DNA of 38,613 nt from Bradyrhizobium sp. NAS80.1 (GCF_001908205.1 NZ_LGHL01000060.1:1-38613); one strand, 5' to 3'; shown: positions 8,645-17,494, numbered from the stretch's first letter. The notes: generated from the sequence alone by a model not told the origin. Made by a program: numbers and translations.

Positions 8645-9376
8645 TTAATGCGACAGAATCTTCGACAAGAACTTCTGCGCGCGGTCGCTGCGCGGCTTGC
8701 CGAAGAAGTCGTCCTTCGGGGCGTCCTCGACGATCTCGCCGCGGTCCATGAAGATCACGCGGTTGGCGACCTTGCGGGCGAAGCCCATCTCGTGGGTGAC
8801 GACCATCATGGTCATGCCTTCGCGCGCGAGGTCGACCATGACGTCGAGCACCTCGCTGATCATTTCAGGATCGAGCGCCGAGGTGGGCTCGTCGAACAGC
8901 ATGGCGATGGGGTCCATGGCGAGCGCGCGCGCAATGGCGACGCGCTGCTGCTGGCCGCCGGAGAGCTGCGCCGGGAATTTCTGGGCATGCTCCTTCAGGC
9001 CGACGCGGTCGAGCAGCGCCATGCCCTTGGTCACTGCCTTACCGTGCTCCCGCCCCAGCACCTTCTCCTGGGCGAGGCAGAGATTGTCGATGATCTTCAG
9101 GTGCGGGAACAGCTCGAAATGCTGGAACACCATGCCGACGCGCGAGCGCAGCTTCGGCAAATTGGTCTTGGGATCGTTGACCTTGATACCGTCGATGGTG
9201 ATGTCGCCCTTCTGGAAGGGCTCCAGCGCGTTGACGCATTTGATCAAGGTCGACTTGCCGGACCCGGAGGGACCGCACACCACCACCACCTCGCCCTTCG
9301 CAACACTGGTGGTGCAGTCGGTCAGCACCTGGAAGGTCGAGCTGTACCATTTATCGACGTGGCTGATTTCGATCAT
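8645..9376 (-). CDS. gltL: Amino-acid ABC transporter ATP-binding protein (glutamate/aspartate type)
   Basis: 243 residues, the standard size of polar-amino-acid transporter ATPases. Walker [11 protein letters not shown]-loop [12 protein letters not shown], signature LSGGQQQR, Walker [12 protein letters not shown] and the H-loop VVTHEMG are all present. It drives import by the two permeases encoded just upstream; the gap to the second permease is 8 bp. Last gene of the transporter set. Confidence 0.95.
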   Translation of the reverse strand: MIEISHVDKWYSSTFQVLTDCTTSVAKGEVVVVCGPSGSGKSTLIKCVNALEPFQKGDITIDGIKVNDPKTNLPKLRSRVGMVFQHFELFPHLKIIDNLCLAQEKVLGREHGKAVTKGMALLDRVGLKEHAQKFPAQLSGGQQQRVAIARALAMDPIAMLFDEPTSALDPEMISEVLDVMVDLAREGMTMMVVTHEMGFARKVANRVIFMDRGEIVEDAPKDDFFGKPRSDRAQKFLSKILSH

Positions 9377-9384
9377 GACGGACC

Positions 9385-10077
9385 CTAGCGAACGATAGCG
9401 ATGCGCGACTGCAGGCGGCGAACGCCGAACGACGCGACACAGGAGATGGTGAAGTAGACGATGGCGGCAAACAGATACATCTCGACCAGACGTCCATCAC
9501 GCTGCGCGACCTTGCTGGCGGCCCCGAGGAAATCGGTGATCGACAGCACGTAGACCAACGAGGTGTCCTGGAACAGCACGATGGTCTGCGTCAGCAGCAC
9601 CGGCAGCATGTTGCGGAACGCCTGCGGCAGCACGACGTAGCGCATGGTCTGGGCGTAGCTCAGGCCGAGCGCGCTGGCTGCGGCTGGCTGGCCGCGCGAG
9701 ATCGACTGGATGCCGGCGCGCATGATCTCGGAGAAATACGCAGCCTCGAACATGATGAAAGTGATCAGCGAGGAGGCGAAGGCGCCGACGGTGATCGGGC
9801 GCGAGGCGCCGGTCAGCCACTGCCCGATATAGGGGACCAGGAAGTAGAACCAGAAGATGACCAGCACCAGCGGCAGCGAGCGCATGAAGTCGACATAGAG
9901 GCCGGCGATGCGGCCGAGCGTCTTGTAGCCCGAGAGCCGCATCAGCGCGATCGCGGTGCCGAAGATCAGGCCGCCGAGCGCAGAGAGCGCCGTCAGCATC
10001 ACGGTGAAGCTCATGCCCTCGTAGAACAGATATGGCAGCGCGCGGACGATGACGTCGAAATCGAAATTGCTGAACAT
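9385..10077 (-). CDS. gltK: Amino-acid ABC transporter permease (second, GltK-like)
   Basis: 230 residues from the ATG at 10077, giving [10 protein letters not shown]; the longer in-frame start at 10116 would sit inside the preceding gene. GGGGAG lies within the end of that gene, suggesting translational coupling. Several hydrophobic segments and the EAA-type loop ([27 protein letters not shown]) identify a polar-amino-acid permease. It pairs with the permease encoded directly upstream (stop at 10082). Confidence 0.93.
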   Translation of the reverse strand: MFSNFDFDVIVRALPYLFYEGMSFTVMLTALSALGGLIFGTAIALMRLSGYKTLGRIAGLYVDFMRSLPLVLVIFWFYFLVPYIGQWLTGASRPITVGAFASSLITFIMFEAAYFSEIMRAGIQSISRGQPAAASALGLSYAQTMRYVVLPQAFRNMLPVLLTQTIVLFQDTSLVYVLSITDFLGAASKVAQRDGRLVEMYLFAAIVYFTISCVASFGVRRLQSRIAIVR

Positions 10078-10081
10078 GGCG

Positions 10082-10813
10082 CTATCTCCCCGTGATGTAG
10101 CCGGGGATCGCGACATAGCGCTCGAGTAAGCGCATCGCGGTCACGACGACGGCGTTGACGAGGAGGTAGAGGATCGTGGCGGCGGTGAAGGCCTCGAACA
10201 CCTGGAACGAGAATTCCTGCATCGAGCGCGCCTGTCCGGTCAGCTCGAGCAGGCCGATGGTGATCGCGACCGCGGTGTTCTTGATGGTGTTGAGGAACTC
10301 CGAGGTCAGCGGCGGCAGGATGATGCGGAAAGCCATCGGCAGCAGCACGTAGCGATAGCCCTGCACAGTCGTCAGTCCGAGCGCCGTCGCTGCCATCCGT
10401 TGCCCGCGCGGCAGCGAGCCGATGCCCGCCTGCAATTGCACGGCGACGCGCGCCGACATGAAGAGGCCGATGCCGATCGCGGCGGTCCAGAACGGCGCGT
10501 TCGGCAATTGCTTCAGCCACAGGCCGGCTTCCTTCGGCAGCAGTTCCGGCAGCACGAAGAACCACAGGAACAGCTGCACCAGCAGCGGCATGTTGCGGAA
10601 GAATTCGACGTAGCAAAAGCCGAACCAGTTCGCGCCCTTTAACGGCAGCGTGCGCATCACGCCGACGATCGAGCCGGTGACCAGTGCGATGATCCAGGCC
10701 AGCACCGCGGTCTTCAGGGTCAGCGCCAGTCCCGACAGCAGCAAGTCGAGATAGGTGCCGGTCCCCATCGGGTTCGGCTGGAAAAAGATTCCCCAGTTCC
10801 AGTTGTAGTTCAC
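10082..10813 (-). CDS. gltJ: Amino-acid ABC transporter permease (first, GltJ-like)
   Basis: 243 residues, GTG start at 10813 with GAGGGA in front. N-terminus MNYNWNWGIFF resembles the GltJ group. It has about five to six membrane helices and the EAA loop VAVQLQAGIGSLPRGQRMAATALGL, which contacts the ATPase. The 116-bp gap to the binding-protein gene holds a 35-bp stem-loop, which may lower expression of permeases relative to binding protein. Confidence 0.93.
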   Translation of the reverse strand: MNYNWNWGIFFQPNPMGTGTYLDLLLSGLALTLKTAVLAWIIALVTGSIVGVMRTLPLKGANWFGFCYVEFFRNMPLLVQLFLWFFVLPELLPKEAGLWLKQLPNAPFWTAAIGIGLFMSARVAVQLQAGIGSLPRGQRMAATALGLTTVQGYRYVLLPMAFRIILPPLTSEFLNTIKNTAVAITIGLLELTGQARSMQEFSFQVFEAFTAATILYLLVNAVVVTAMRLLERYVAIPGYITGR

Positions 10814-10865
10814 GTGTCCCTCGCGCGAACGCGCCCTTCAGAGAGGTTCCGGGCGCCTATGCAAA

Positions 10866-10900
10866 TGTCCGGCCACTCTGGTGTCAAGAGTGACCGGACA
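10866..10900. promoter_or_regulatory. Stem-loop between binding-protein and permease genes
   Basis: Arms TGTCCGGCCACTCT and AGAGTGACCGGACA (14 bp, one G-T pair) enclose a 7-base loop. Such stem-loops after a binding-protein gene commonly stabilise its mRNA 3' end and attenuate the downstream permeases. No T-run follows on the minus strand, so a full terminator is less likely. Confidence 0.7.
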
Positions 10901-10929
10901 TCATTCTGATCCCAAGGCTGGATCGGGAC

Positions 10930-11841
10930 TTACTTATAGTCGTCCGGATTCGGCGAGTCCGAGGGCTTGGCGAACTCGTGCTTCAGCTCGTCGGAGATCG
11001 GGGTGCTGAGGTTCAGCCCCTTCGGTGGGATCTTCTGGGTGAACCACTTGTCGTAGATTTTCTGGCCTTCGCCGGAGGTGTAGAGCGCAGCGGTCGCCGC
11101 ATCGACCACCTTCTTGAAGGGCGCGTCGTCCTTGCGCAGCATGATGCCATAGGGCTCGGGCTTGGAGAACGCGTCCTTCGAGATCACGTAGTCGGACGGA
11201 TTCTTCGAGCCGGCGACGAGGCTGGCGAGCAGGATGTCGTCCATGACGAAGGCGACCGCGCGGTCGGTCTCGACCATCAGGAAGGCTTCGGCGTGGTCCT
11301 TGGCCGGGATGATGTTGGCGCCGAGCTTTTTCTCAACGTTGGCCTCGGTGAGCTGCTTGATGTTGGTGGTGCCGGCGGTCGAGACCACCGTCTTGCCCTT
11401 GAGGTCGTCGATAGACTTCAGGCCACTCGACTTCTTGAAAACGTAGCGGCTCGCGGTCAGGAAGTGGGTGTTGGTGAACCCAACCTGCTTCTGGCGCTCG
11501 GCGTTGTTGGTGGTCGAACCGCATTCGAGGTCGATCGTGCCGTTGGCCATCAGCGGGATGCGGGTCGCCGAGGTGACCGGGTTGAGCTTGACCTCGAGCT
11601 TGTCGAGCTTGAGCTCCTTCTTCACGGCGTCGACGATCTTGTAGCAGATGTCCATTGCGAACCCGACGGGCTTCTGGTTGTCGTCCAGATAGGAGAACGG
11701 GATCGAGGAGTCGCGGAAGCCCAGCGTGATAGCGCCGGTGTCCTTGATGTTCTTCAACGTGCCGGTTAGTTCCTGGGCTCCGGCCTGGCTGACGGCGAAG
11801 GTGGCGACAAGCGCGAGGCCGATGCTACGGATATGTTTCAC
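10930..11841 (-). CDS. gltI: Glutamate/aspartate-type periplasmic substrate-binding protein
   Basis: 303 residues, GTG start at 11841 with GGGGAG upstream. A cleavable signal peptide (MKHIRSIGLALVATFAVSQAGAQ is cut after about residue 22) precedes a bilobed class 3 binding protein. The segments GAITLGFRDSSIPFSYLD, GFAMDICYKIV and DLECGSTTNN are typical of the acidic-amino-acid subgroup. It captures ligand in the periplasm for the permease-ATPase set downstream. An M20 peptidase gene ends 84 bp upstream on the same strand, so peptide hydrolysis and amino-acid uptake may be linked. Confidence 0.93.
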   Translation of the reverse strand: MKHIRSIGLALVATFAVSQAGAQELTGTLKNIKDTGAITLGFRDSSIPFSYLDDNQKPVGFAMDICYKIVDAVKKELKLDKLEVKLNPVTSATRIPLMANGTIDLECGSTTNNAERQKQVGFTNTHFLTASRYVFKKSSGLKSIDDLKGKTVVSTAGTTNIKQLTEANVEKKLGANIIPAKDHAEAFLMVETDRAVAFVMDDILLASLVAGSKNPSDYVISKDAFSKPEPYGIMLRKDDAPFKKVVDAATAALYTSGEGQKIYDKWFTQKIPPKGLNLSTPISDELKHEFAKPSDSPNPDDYK

Positions 11842-11925
11842 TTTTTCTCCCCTTTCAAGATGATGCGGGCGGATGCAAGCACAAATCGGACCGAAATAGA
11901 ATGTGACTTTCGACGGGATCGCGGC

Positions 11926-13335
11926 TCAGGTTAGCGGTCTTGCTAGTGGTCTTGTTAGTGGTCCTGGCAATTCCCCGAGATCCCAGAACAGCCCGGCCAT
12001 CACCGTCAAGGCCTCTTCGGTCAATGGCAGCAGGATGTGCTCATTGGGCGCATGCTGGGAGCAGCCGGGATAGGAGTGCGGGACCCAGATCGTCGGCAGG
12101 CCCAGAATCTCGGAAAACACGTCGTTGGGCAGCGAGCCGCCGAAGTTCGGCAGCACCGCCGGCGCCTTGCCGGTGGTCTCCTTCACGGAATCCGCAGCCC
12201 AGTTGATCCAGGGGCTGTCGAAATCGGTCCGCGAGGCGGCGAAGCTCTGGGCCGCCCGGACCTCGATCATCGGAAAGCCCTTCTGGACCAGATGCGCGCG
12301 GATGGCCTCGATCAGCCCATCAATTTTGGTGCCGACCACGAACCGCAGTTGCAGCACGGCATTGGCGCGGCCGGGAATGGCGTTCGCCGGCTTCTCGATA
12401 TTGCCCGACGACATCGCCAGCACTTCCAGCGTGTTCCAGGCATAGAGCCGTTCGGCCGCCGACAGGCCTTCCTCGCCCCAGTTCTCCGCGAGCGCCGGCT
12501 CGTCCTCGGTCGGCACCACCTGCACGTCCGCAAGATAGCTGCGGATCTGGTTGGTGAGCCGCGGCGGCTTCAGCGCGTCGAGCTGGAGGCGACCGTGACC
12601 GTCGACCAGCGTCGAGATCGCGTTGACCAGAATAGTCGCGGGATTGGCGAGCACGCCGCCCCAATTGCCGGAATGGTGGCCGCCGTCGCGCAAGGCTACG
12701 TCGAGATGGATGCGGATGCCGCCGCGACAACCGAGGAACAGCGTCGGACGGTCGGCCGACAGGCGCGGCCCGTCGGAGGCCATGAACAGATCGGCCTTGA
12801 GCGCGTCGCGATTGAGGTCGCAGACCTTGCCGAGATCGGGCGAGCCGATCTCCTCGCCCATCTCGACGATGAACTTGGCATTGAAGCCGAGCTTGCCGCC
12901 GCGGGCGTCGCACACCGCGCGCAGCGCCGCCATGTTGATGCTGTGCTGGCCCTTGTTGTCGGCGGTGCCGCGGCCATAAAGGCGAATACCTGACGTCGTC
13001 GTGCGCCAGGGATCGCGGCCATCGCGCCACTCGCCCTCCATGCCGTCGACGACATCGCCATGGCCGTAAATCAGCACGGTCGGCGCCGAGGCGCTCTCGT
13101 GATGCTCGGCGAACAGGAACGGCGCCTTGCCGCTGGGCGATTCGACGATGCGGCTCGTAAAATCAAGCGCCGCAAAGGCCGGCTGCATCTCCTGTTCCAG
13201 ATACGCGCGCAGCTCCGCGCCGCGCGACGGGTTCTGGCTTTCGGTCCGATAGGCGACGCGGCGGTCCAGCTCGGTGAGGAACGCGCCGGATTTGAAATCC
13301 TCACGGGCGCGGGCGATGGCGTCGGCTCTGGTCAT
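11926..13335 (-). CDS. M20-family metallopeptidase (dipeptidase/carboxypeptidase type)
   Basis: 469 residues. Metal-site motifs of the M20 clan are present: YGHGDVVDG, YGRGTADNKGQ, the catalytic EMGEEIGSPD, and a late VPHSYPGCSQHAPNEH segment. A dimerisation insert lies in the middle (HSGNWGGVLANPATILVNA). The enzyme probably hydrolyses dipeptides or N-acylated amino acids in the cytoplasm. The C-terminus (PLTRPLARPLT) is encoded by three 12-bp tandem repeats at 11931-11966, a recent-looking expansion. No clear Shine-Dalgarno precedes the ATG. It is divergent from the monooxygenase gene. Confidence 0.92.
   Translation of the reverse strand: MTRADAIARAREDFKSGAFLTELDRRVAYRTESQNPSRGAELRAYLEQEMQPAFAALDFTSRIVESPSGKAPFLFAEHHESASAPTVLIYGHGDVVDGMEGEWRDGRDPWRTTTSGIRLYGRGTADNKGQHSINMAALRAVCDARGGKLGFNAKFIVEMGEEIGSPDLGKVCDLNRDALKADLFMASDGPRLSADRPTLFLGCRGGIRIHLDVALRDGGHHSGNWGGVLANPATILVNAISTLVDGHGRLQLDALKPPRLTNQIRSYLADVQVVPTEDEPALAENWGEEGLSAAERLYAWNTLEVLAMSSGNIEKPANAIPGRANAVLQLRFVVGTKIDGLIEAIRAHLVQKGFPMIEVRAAQSFAASRTDFDSPWINWAADSVKETTGKAPAVLPNFGGSLPNDVFSEILGLPTIWVPHSYPGCSQHAPNEHILLPLTEEALTVMAGLFWDLGELPGPLTRPLARPLT
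11931..11966. repeat. Three 12-bp tandem repeats inside the 3' end of the M20 gene
   Basis: Units at 11931, 11943 and 11955 read (T/C)TAG(C/T)GGTC(T/C)TG. On the coding strand they give the repeated Pro-Leu-(Thr/Ala)-Arg tail immediately before the stop. Length variation here would only lengthen or shorten the tail in steps of four residues. Confidence 0.85.
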
Positions 13336-13449
13336 GACTTGTTTTTCGAGACTTTGATAGGAAGAACCTTACCCGACAGGGGTGGGCCTTCGAAAGTGGC
13401 GGGGGCTTGGTTAGTTCTTTGGATTCCGTTCTTGCTCTCTTGAGATTGG

Positions 13450-13491
13450 CTTGCCAAGCGCAGGAGCGCCGCTGATTTTGGCCTTGCCAAG
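13450..13491. promoter_or_regulatory. Pair of CTTGCCAAG half-palindromes in a divergent promoter region
   Basis: CTTGCCAAG occurs at 13450-13458 and again at 13483-13491, 33 bp apart, about three helical turns. Each is an inverted repeat around its central base. They lie between the M20 peptidase and monooxygenase genes, so they may bind a regulator of either. The protein is not known. Confidence 0.35.
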
Positions 13492-13576
13492 GTCGTGCCA
13501 TATGCAAGAACGTCGCCAAGCTCAGGCGCACGTCTATCATTCGAAGAGCGCTCAGTACAGCGCCCCGGGGACTATC

Positions 13577-14956
13577 ATGGCCAAGCAGATCAGGCTCAAC
13601 GCATTTGCGATGAATTGCGTCGCACACCAGTCACCGGGCCTGTGGACCCATCCGCGCGACCGCACCGCCGAATATAACCGCCTGCCCTACTGGACCGACC
13701 TCGCCAAGACGCTGGAACGCGGCCGTTTCGACGGGTTGTTTCTGGCCGACGTGCTCGGCGTCTACGACGTCTATGGCAACAGTCCTGACGCGGCCTTGCG
13801 CAATGCAGCGCAGACGCCGTCGAACGAGCCGCTGCTGCTGCTCTCGGCGATGGCGGCGGTGACTGAGAATCTCGGCTTCGGCGTCACCAGCAATCTCTCG
13901 TTCGAGCCGCCCTACCCGTTCGCGCGACGGATGTCGACGCTCGATCACCTCACCGAGGGGCGGATCGGCTGGAACGTCGTCACCGGCTATCTCGACAGTG
14001 CCGCGCGCGGCGCCGGCAAGGACAAGCAGACCGGGCATGACGACCGCTACGACATTGCCGACGAATATATGGAGGTGGTCTACAAGCTCTGGGAAGGGAG
14101 CTGGGAGGACGATGCCGTCCTGCGCGACCGCAAGCGCGGCATCTTCACCGATCCAACGAAGGTTCATCGCGTCAACCATGAGGGCGCGAACTACCGCATC
14201 AACAACACCATTCACCTCAGCGAGCCGTCGCCGCAGCGCACGCCGGTGCTGTACCAGGCCGGCACCTCGCCGCGCGGGCGGCAGTTCGCGGCCCGCCACG
14301 CCGAATGCGTATTCATGTCGGGACCGTCGGCCAAGGTGATCGCGCCGCGCGTCGCCGCGATCCGGCAGGAGGCCGCTGCGCTTGGCCGCAATCCGGCCGA
14401 GATCCTGATGTTCTCGATGATGACGATCATCCTCGGCCGGACCGAGGCCGAGGCGAAGGAGAAATACGCCGACTATCGCCGCCATATCAGCCCCGAGGGC
14501 GCGCTGGCGCTGATGTCGGGATGGACCGGTGTCGATTTCTCCGGCTACGACCTCGACCAGCAGGTGCGCCACGTCCAGAACGATGCCGGCCGCAGCGCGA
14601 TGGACAACGTCACCCGCGCCGATCCCGACCGCGTCTGGACCGTGCGCGACGTCATCGAGCATGTCGGCATCGGCGGCGCCGGCCCTGTCGTGTTCGGCAC
14701 GCCGGAGATGGTTGCGGACAAGATCGAGCAATGGTTCGAGGCCACCGACGTCGACGGCCTCAACGTCGCGTTCGCGATCTCGCCCGGCGATTTCGAGGAC
14801 ATCGCCGACATGCTGGTGCCGGAACTGACCCGGCGTGGCAGGTACAAGCCGGAGTACGCACAGGGCACGCTGCGGGAGAAGCTGTTCGGCCAGGGCCGGG
14901 CAAGGCTCGGCGCCCCGCATCCGGCGGCGGGGTATCGGGTGGGAAAGAAGGGGTAG
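13577..14956 (+). CDS. FMN-dependent monooxygenase, NtaA/SnaA/DszA family
   Basis: 459 residues from the ATG at 13577, where the family N-terminus (MAKQIRLNAFAMNCVAHQSPGLW is cut short here) begins; an upstream in-frame start adds an unrelated leader. Luciferase-like barrel with GRFDGLFLADVLGVYDVY, LDHLTEGRIGWNVVTGYLDSA and HAECVFMSGPS. Family members use FMNH2 supplied by a separate reductase to oxidise substrates such as nitrilotriacetate, dibenzothiophene sulfone or alkyl amines. No flavin reductase gene lies nearby, so the partner is elsewhere. The substrate cannot be told. Confidence 0.93.
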   Translation: MAKQIRLNAFAMNCVAHQSPGLWTHPRDRTAEYNRLPYWTDLAKTLERGRFDGLFLADVLGVYDVYGNSPDAALRNAAQTPSNEPLLLLSAMAAVTENLGFGVTSNLSFEPPYPFARRMSTLDHLTEGRIGWNVVTGYLDSAARGAGKDKQTGHDDRYDIADEYMEVVYKLWEGSWEDDAVLRDRKRGIFTDPTKVHRVNHEGANYRINNTIHLSEPSPQRTPVLYQAGTSPRGRQFAARHAECVFMSGPSAKVIAPRVAAIRQEAAALGRNPAEILMFSMMTIILGRTEAEAKEKYADYRRHISPEGALALMSGWTGVDFSGYDLDQQVRHVQNDAGRSAMDNVTRADPDRVWTVRDVIEHVGIGGAGPVVFGTPEMVADKIEQWFEATDVDGLNVAFAISPGDFEDIADMLVPELTRRGRYKPEYAQGTLREKLFGQGRARLGAPHPAAGYRVGKKG

Positions 14957-14969
14957 AGCTGCTGCGCTT

Positions 14970-14991
14970 CCTCCCCCCCCAAGGGGGGAGG
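14970..14991. terminator. GC hairpin between convergent genes (fragment of a repeat family)
   Basis: Arms CCTCCCCCC and GGGGGGAGG with a CCAA loop, just after the monooxygenase stop and before the ThDP-enzyme stop. The following GGAGCAGAGCGGAGCGCGCC resembles the larger elements at 29647 and 31301, so this is probably a partial copy that also ends transcription. Confidence 0.5.
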
Positions 14992-15012
14992 GAGCAGAGC
15001 GGAGCGCGCCGC

Positions 15013-16674
15013 CTACACCTTCCCGTCCACCATCACCTCGATCAGCTTGGTGCCCGGCCGCTTGAACGCCGACGACAGCGTCGCCTTCAGCTCGCTGACA
15101 TCGCTGACCTTGATCGCCTCACAGCCGAGCGCCTTGGCGACGCCGGCGAAATCCACCGGAGGATCCACAAAATCCATGCCGACATAATTGTCGTCACCAT
15201 GGAAGGCGAGCAGGCGCTGCTTGATGATGCGATAGCCGCCATTGTTGGCGATGACGACGTTGAGCGGCAGCTTGTGATGCGCGGCCGTCCACAGCGACTG
15301 GATCGAATACATCGCGCTGCCGTCGCCGGAGAAGCAAACCACCGGCCGGTCCGGGTTGGCGATGCTGACGCCGACGGAGGCCGGCAGGCCCCAGCCGATG
15401 CCGCCGGAGGCAAGGCCGTGATAGCCGTAGCGGTCGCGATGCGGACGCAGCGCCGTGATCTGACGGCTCGAGGTGAGGCCTTCGTCGACGAGGATGGCGT
15501 TGCCAGGCATCGCCTCGACCATTTGCAGCACCAGAAAGTCCGGATCGATCGGCGTGCGGCCGGCGCTCTTGCCGATCTGCTCGACCAGCGCAGCGCGGCG
15601 CGCGGTCCAGTTCTTCGGTGCGAGTTCGGCAAGGCCCTGCTTTGCGCGTTGCGTCAGGGCCGCGCCGCCCATCTCCTTCAGCACCGGGATCAGCGCGCGC
15701 AGGGTCTCCTTCAGGTCCGCCTTGAGCGCAATCTCGGCGCCGTAATTCTTGGCGATCTCCCAATCGGCGAGGCCGACCTGGACGATGCCGAGGCCGTCCG
15801 GCAACGCGTCGACCTCGCTATAGACGGACATCCGCAAGGGATCACCGCCGAGCGCAATCAGCAGATCGTAAGGCGCGAGCATATCGCGCGCGACCTTCTG
15901 CACGCGCGCCAGCGTACCGACAAAGCTCGGGCTCTCCGAGAGGAAGTGCGAGCCGTAGGGCGTCGAGGATTGGTAAGCGGCTGCGCCGAGCAGCTCGGCA
16001 AGCTCGGCGGCCTCCTTCAGAGCATTGCTCTTGACCACCTCATCCATGGTGACGATCACGGGACGTTCGGCCTTGAGCAGACGCGCGGCAAAAGCCTTCA
16101 GCGCCTCGTCTGACGGTTTCGTGCGCGCGTCGATGCGGGTGGAACGGCCGAGGTCGATCCCGGCTTCACTGTTCAGGATATCGCCGGGCAGCGAGATGAA
16201 CACCGGCCCGGTCGGCGGCGTCATCGCGACCTTGGCAGCGCGGCGCACGATGCGCGGCAGATCCTCCAGCCGCGTCACCTCCACGGCCCATTTCACCAGC
16301 GGCTCGGCCATGCGCACCAGCGGGCCGTAAAGCACCGGCTCCATCAGGCCGTGGCCCTGCTCCTGCTGGCCGGCGGTGAGGATCATCGGCGTGCCCGTGA
16401 ACTGGGCGTTGTAGAGCGAGCCCATGGCGTTGCCGAGCCCGGGCGCGACATGGACGTTGCAGGCAACGAGCTTGCCGGAGGCGCGGCTATAGCCATCGGC
16501 GATCGCGACCACCAGGCTCTCCTGCATCGCCATCACATAGGTGAGGTCGGGATGGTCCTTCAGCGCGTGCATGACCGGCAGCTCAGTGGTGCCGGGATTG
16601 CCGAACAGGTGCGTGATGCCCTCGTCCTTGAGCAGCGCGAGAAAGGCGGAGCGGCCGGTGATCTTGTTCTTCAT
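15013..16674 (-). CDS. Thiamine-diphosphate enzyme, benzoylformate decarboxylase-like
   Basis: 553 residues from the ATG at 16674 (GGAGG six bases upstream). The three-domain ThDP fold is clear: FGNPGTTELPVM at the start, cofactor-activating Glu in AMQESLVVAIADGY (E52), His75 in NVHVAPGLGNAMG (equivalent to the active-site His of benzoylformate decarboxylase), and the ThDP motif GDGSAM...ANNGGYRI (about 450-483). AGQQEQGH also matches that subgroup better than acetolactate synthases. The likely reaction is non-oxidative decarboxylation of an aryl 2-oxoacid to an aldehyde, which the aldehyde dehydrogenase encoded 2.3 kb away could oxidise. Substrate is inference; a synthase or lyase is possible. 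Confidence 0.85.
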   Translation of the reverse strand: MKNKITGRSAFLALLKDEGITHLFGNPGTTELPVMHALKDHPDLTYVMAMQESLVVAIADGYSRASGKLVACNVHVAPGLGNAMGSLYNAQFTGTPMILTAGQQEQGHGLMEPVLYGPLVRMAEPLVKWAVEVTRLEDLPRIVRRAAKVAMTPPTGPVFISLPGDILNSEAGIDLGRSTRIDARTKPSDEALKAFAARLLKAERPVIVTMDEVVKSNALKEAAELAELLGAAAYQSSTPYGSHFLSESPSFVGTLARVQKVARDMLAPYDLLIALGGDPLRMSVYSEVDALPDGLGIVQVGLADWEIAKNYGAEIALKADLKETLRALIPVLKEMGGAALTQRAKQGLAELAPKNWTARRAALVEQIGKSAGRTPIDPDFLVLQMVEAMPGNAILVDEGLTSSRQITALRPHRDRYGYHGLASGGIGWGLPASVGVSIANPDRPVVCFSGDGSAMYSIQSLWTAAHHKLPLNVVIANNGGYRIIKQRLLAFHGDDNYVGMDFVDPPVDFAGVAKALGCEAIKVSDVSELKATLSSAFKRPGTKLIEVMVDGKV

Positions 16675-16786
16675 GTTTCCTCCAGGAGCGGACGTTGCCG
16701 CAAGGACGGACGCATGATGGACGAAGTCGCGGGAGAGGCGCAATGGAGCCCGGTCATGGCTGTGTTGCGTCGAAACGCAAACTGCG

Positions 16787-16929
16787 CTCTCGTGTCCCGG
16801 ACGCGCTGCAGCGCTCTTGCGCTGCTGCGCAGAGCCGGGACCCAGATTGCGCCGGGCTCGTTGATAGATGGGTCCCGGCTCAGCAGCGCACCGCCGAAGA
16901 GGCGCTGCGCTGCGTCCGGGGCACGAGAG
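16787..16929. repeat. Palindromic intergenic repeat upstream of the ThDP-enzyme gene
   Basis: Outer arms CTCTCGTGTCCCGGACGC and GCGTCCGGGGCACGAGAG match at 17 of 18 positions. Inner segments AGCCGGGACCCA and TGGGTCCCGGCT are perfect inverses. It fills most of the gap between the ThDP-enzyme and GFA-like genes; nothing else is seen in the remaining bases. Confidence 0.8.
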
Positions 16930-16947
16930 TAGAATGTGCGGCGCGCG

Positions 16948-17451
16948 CTACATCTCGTCCCGCCCCAGCTCGAACGGATCCTCGCCGCCCCCGCGCTTCT
17001 TCTTTTTCGAACGCTGCCAGACCACACCGGGAAAGCCCTTCAGCGGCACCAGCGGCTCACCGGTGTAGGCCCATTCCTGCAGCTCTTCGATGGCGATGTG
17101 ATAGAGCGGCTGGCGGCCGGTGCGCTCTCTGAACAGCGCGCGCGGGATGTTGACCATGTGCGGGCCGCGCGGGCGCTCATAGGCGATCGGTGTGCCGCAA
17201 TGGGAGCAGAAGCTGCGCGCGGTTTTCGTTGCCTTGTCCTCGTAGCGGGTGAGCGCGGTCTGGCCCGAGGTGACGCGAAAGCGCTTCTTCCAGCTTCCAA
17301 CATAAGTCGCGTAGGCCGCGCCGTGGGCACGGCGGCTGGCCGCCGAATGATCGTGCCAGGCCCAGCGCGCGGGAACGTCGATCTCGAAGGTGACCTTGCC
17401 GCAGAGGCATTGCCCGGTGGCGGTTCCTGCGGCGGCTGCGGCTTTGGCCAT
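16948..17451 (-). CDS. GFA-fold (CENP-V/GFA family) protein lacking the catalytic zinc cysteines
   Basis: 167 residues. The family's structural zinc site is kept: CLC at Cys15/Cys17 and CSHC at Cys82/Cys85 (FCSHCGTPIAYE). In the region where glutathione-dependent formaldehyde-activating enzymes carry C-H-C-S-x-C-R-R, this protein has D34-H-S-A-A-S39-R-R, so all three catalytic zinc cysteines are replaced while His and Arg-Arg remain. The tail is long and Lys/Gly-rich (RSKKKKRGGGED). It is unlikely to handle S-hydroxymethyl-glutathione as the founding member does; a binding or other role is possible. Same strand as the ThDP enzyme downstream, but with a repeat between them. Confidence 0.85.
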   Translation of the reverse strand: MAKAAAAAGTATGQCLCGKVTFEIDVPARWAWHDHSAASRRAHGAAYATYVGSWKKRFRVTSGQTALTRYEDKATKTARSFCSHCGTPIAYERPRGPHMVNIPRALFRERTGRQPLYHIAIEELQEWAYTGEPLVPLKGFPGVVWQRSKKKKRGGGEDPFELGRDEM

Positions 17452-17494
17452 GGTGTTTCCTCAGTATCTTTGCGAGGAATGACAATACACAATT

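Noticed and set aside
14305..16113. Plus-strand reading frame of 602 codons
   Set aside because: It overlaps two strongly supported genes (monooxygenase in another frame and ThDP enzyme on the other strand) and its composition is that of a shadow frame.
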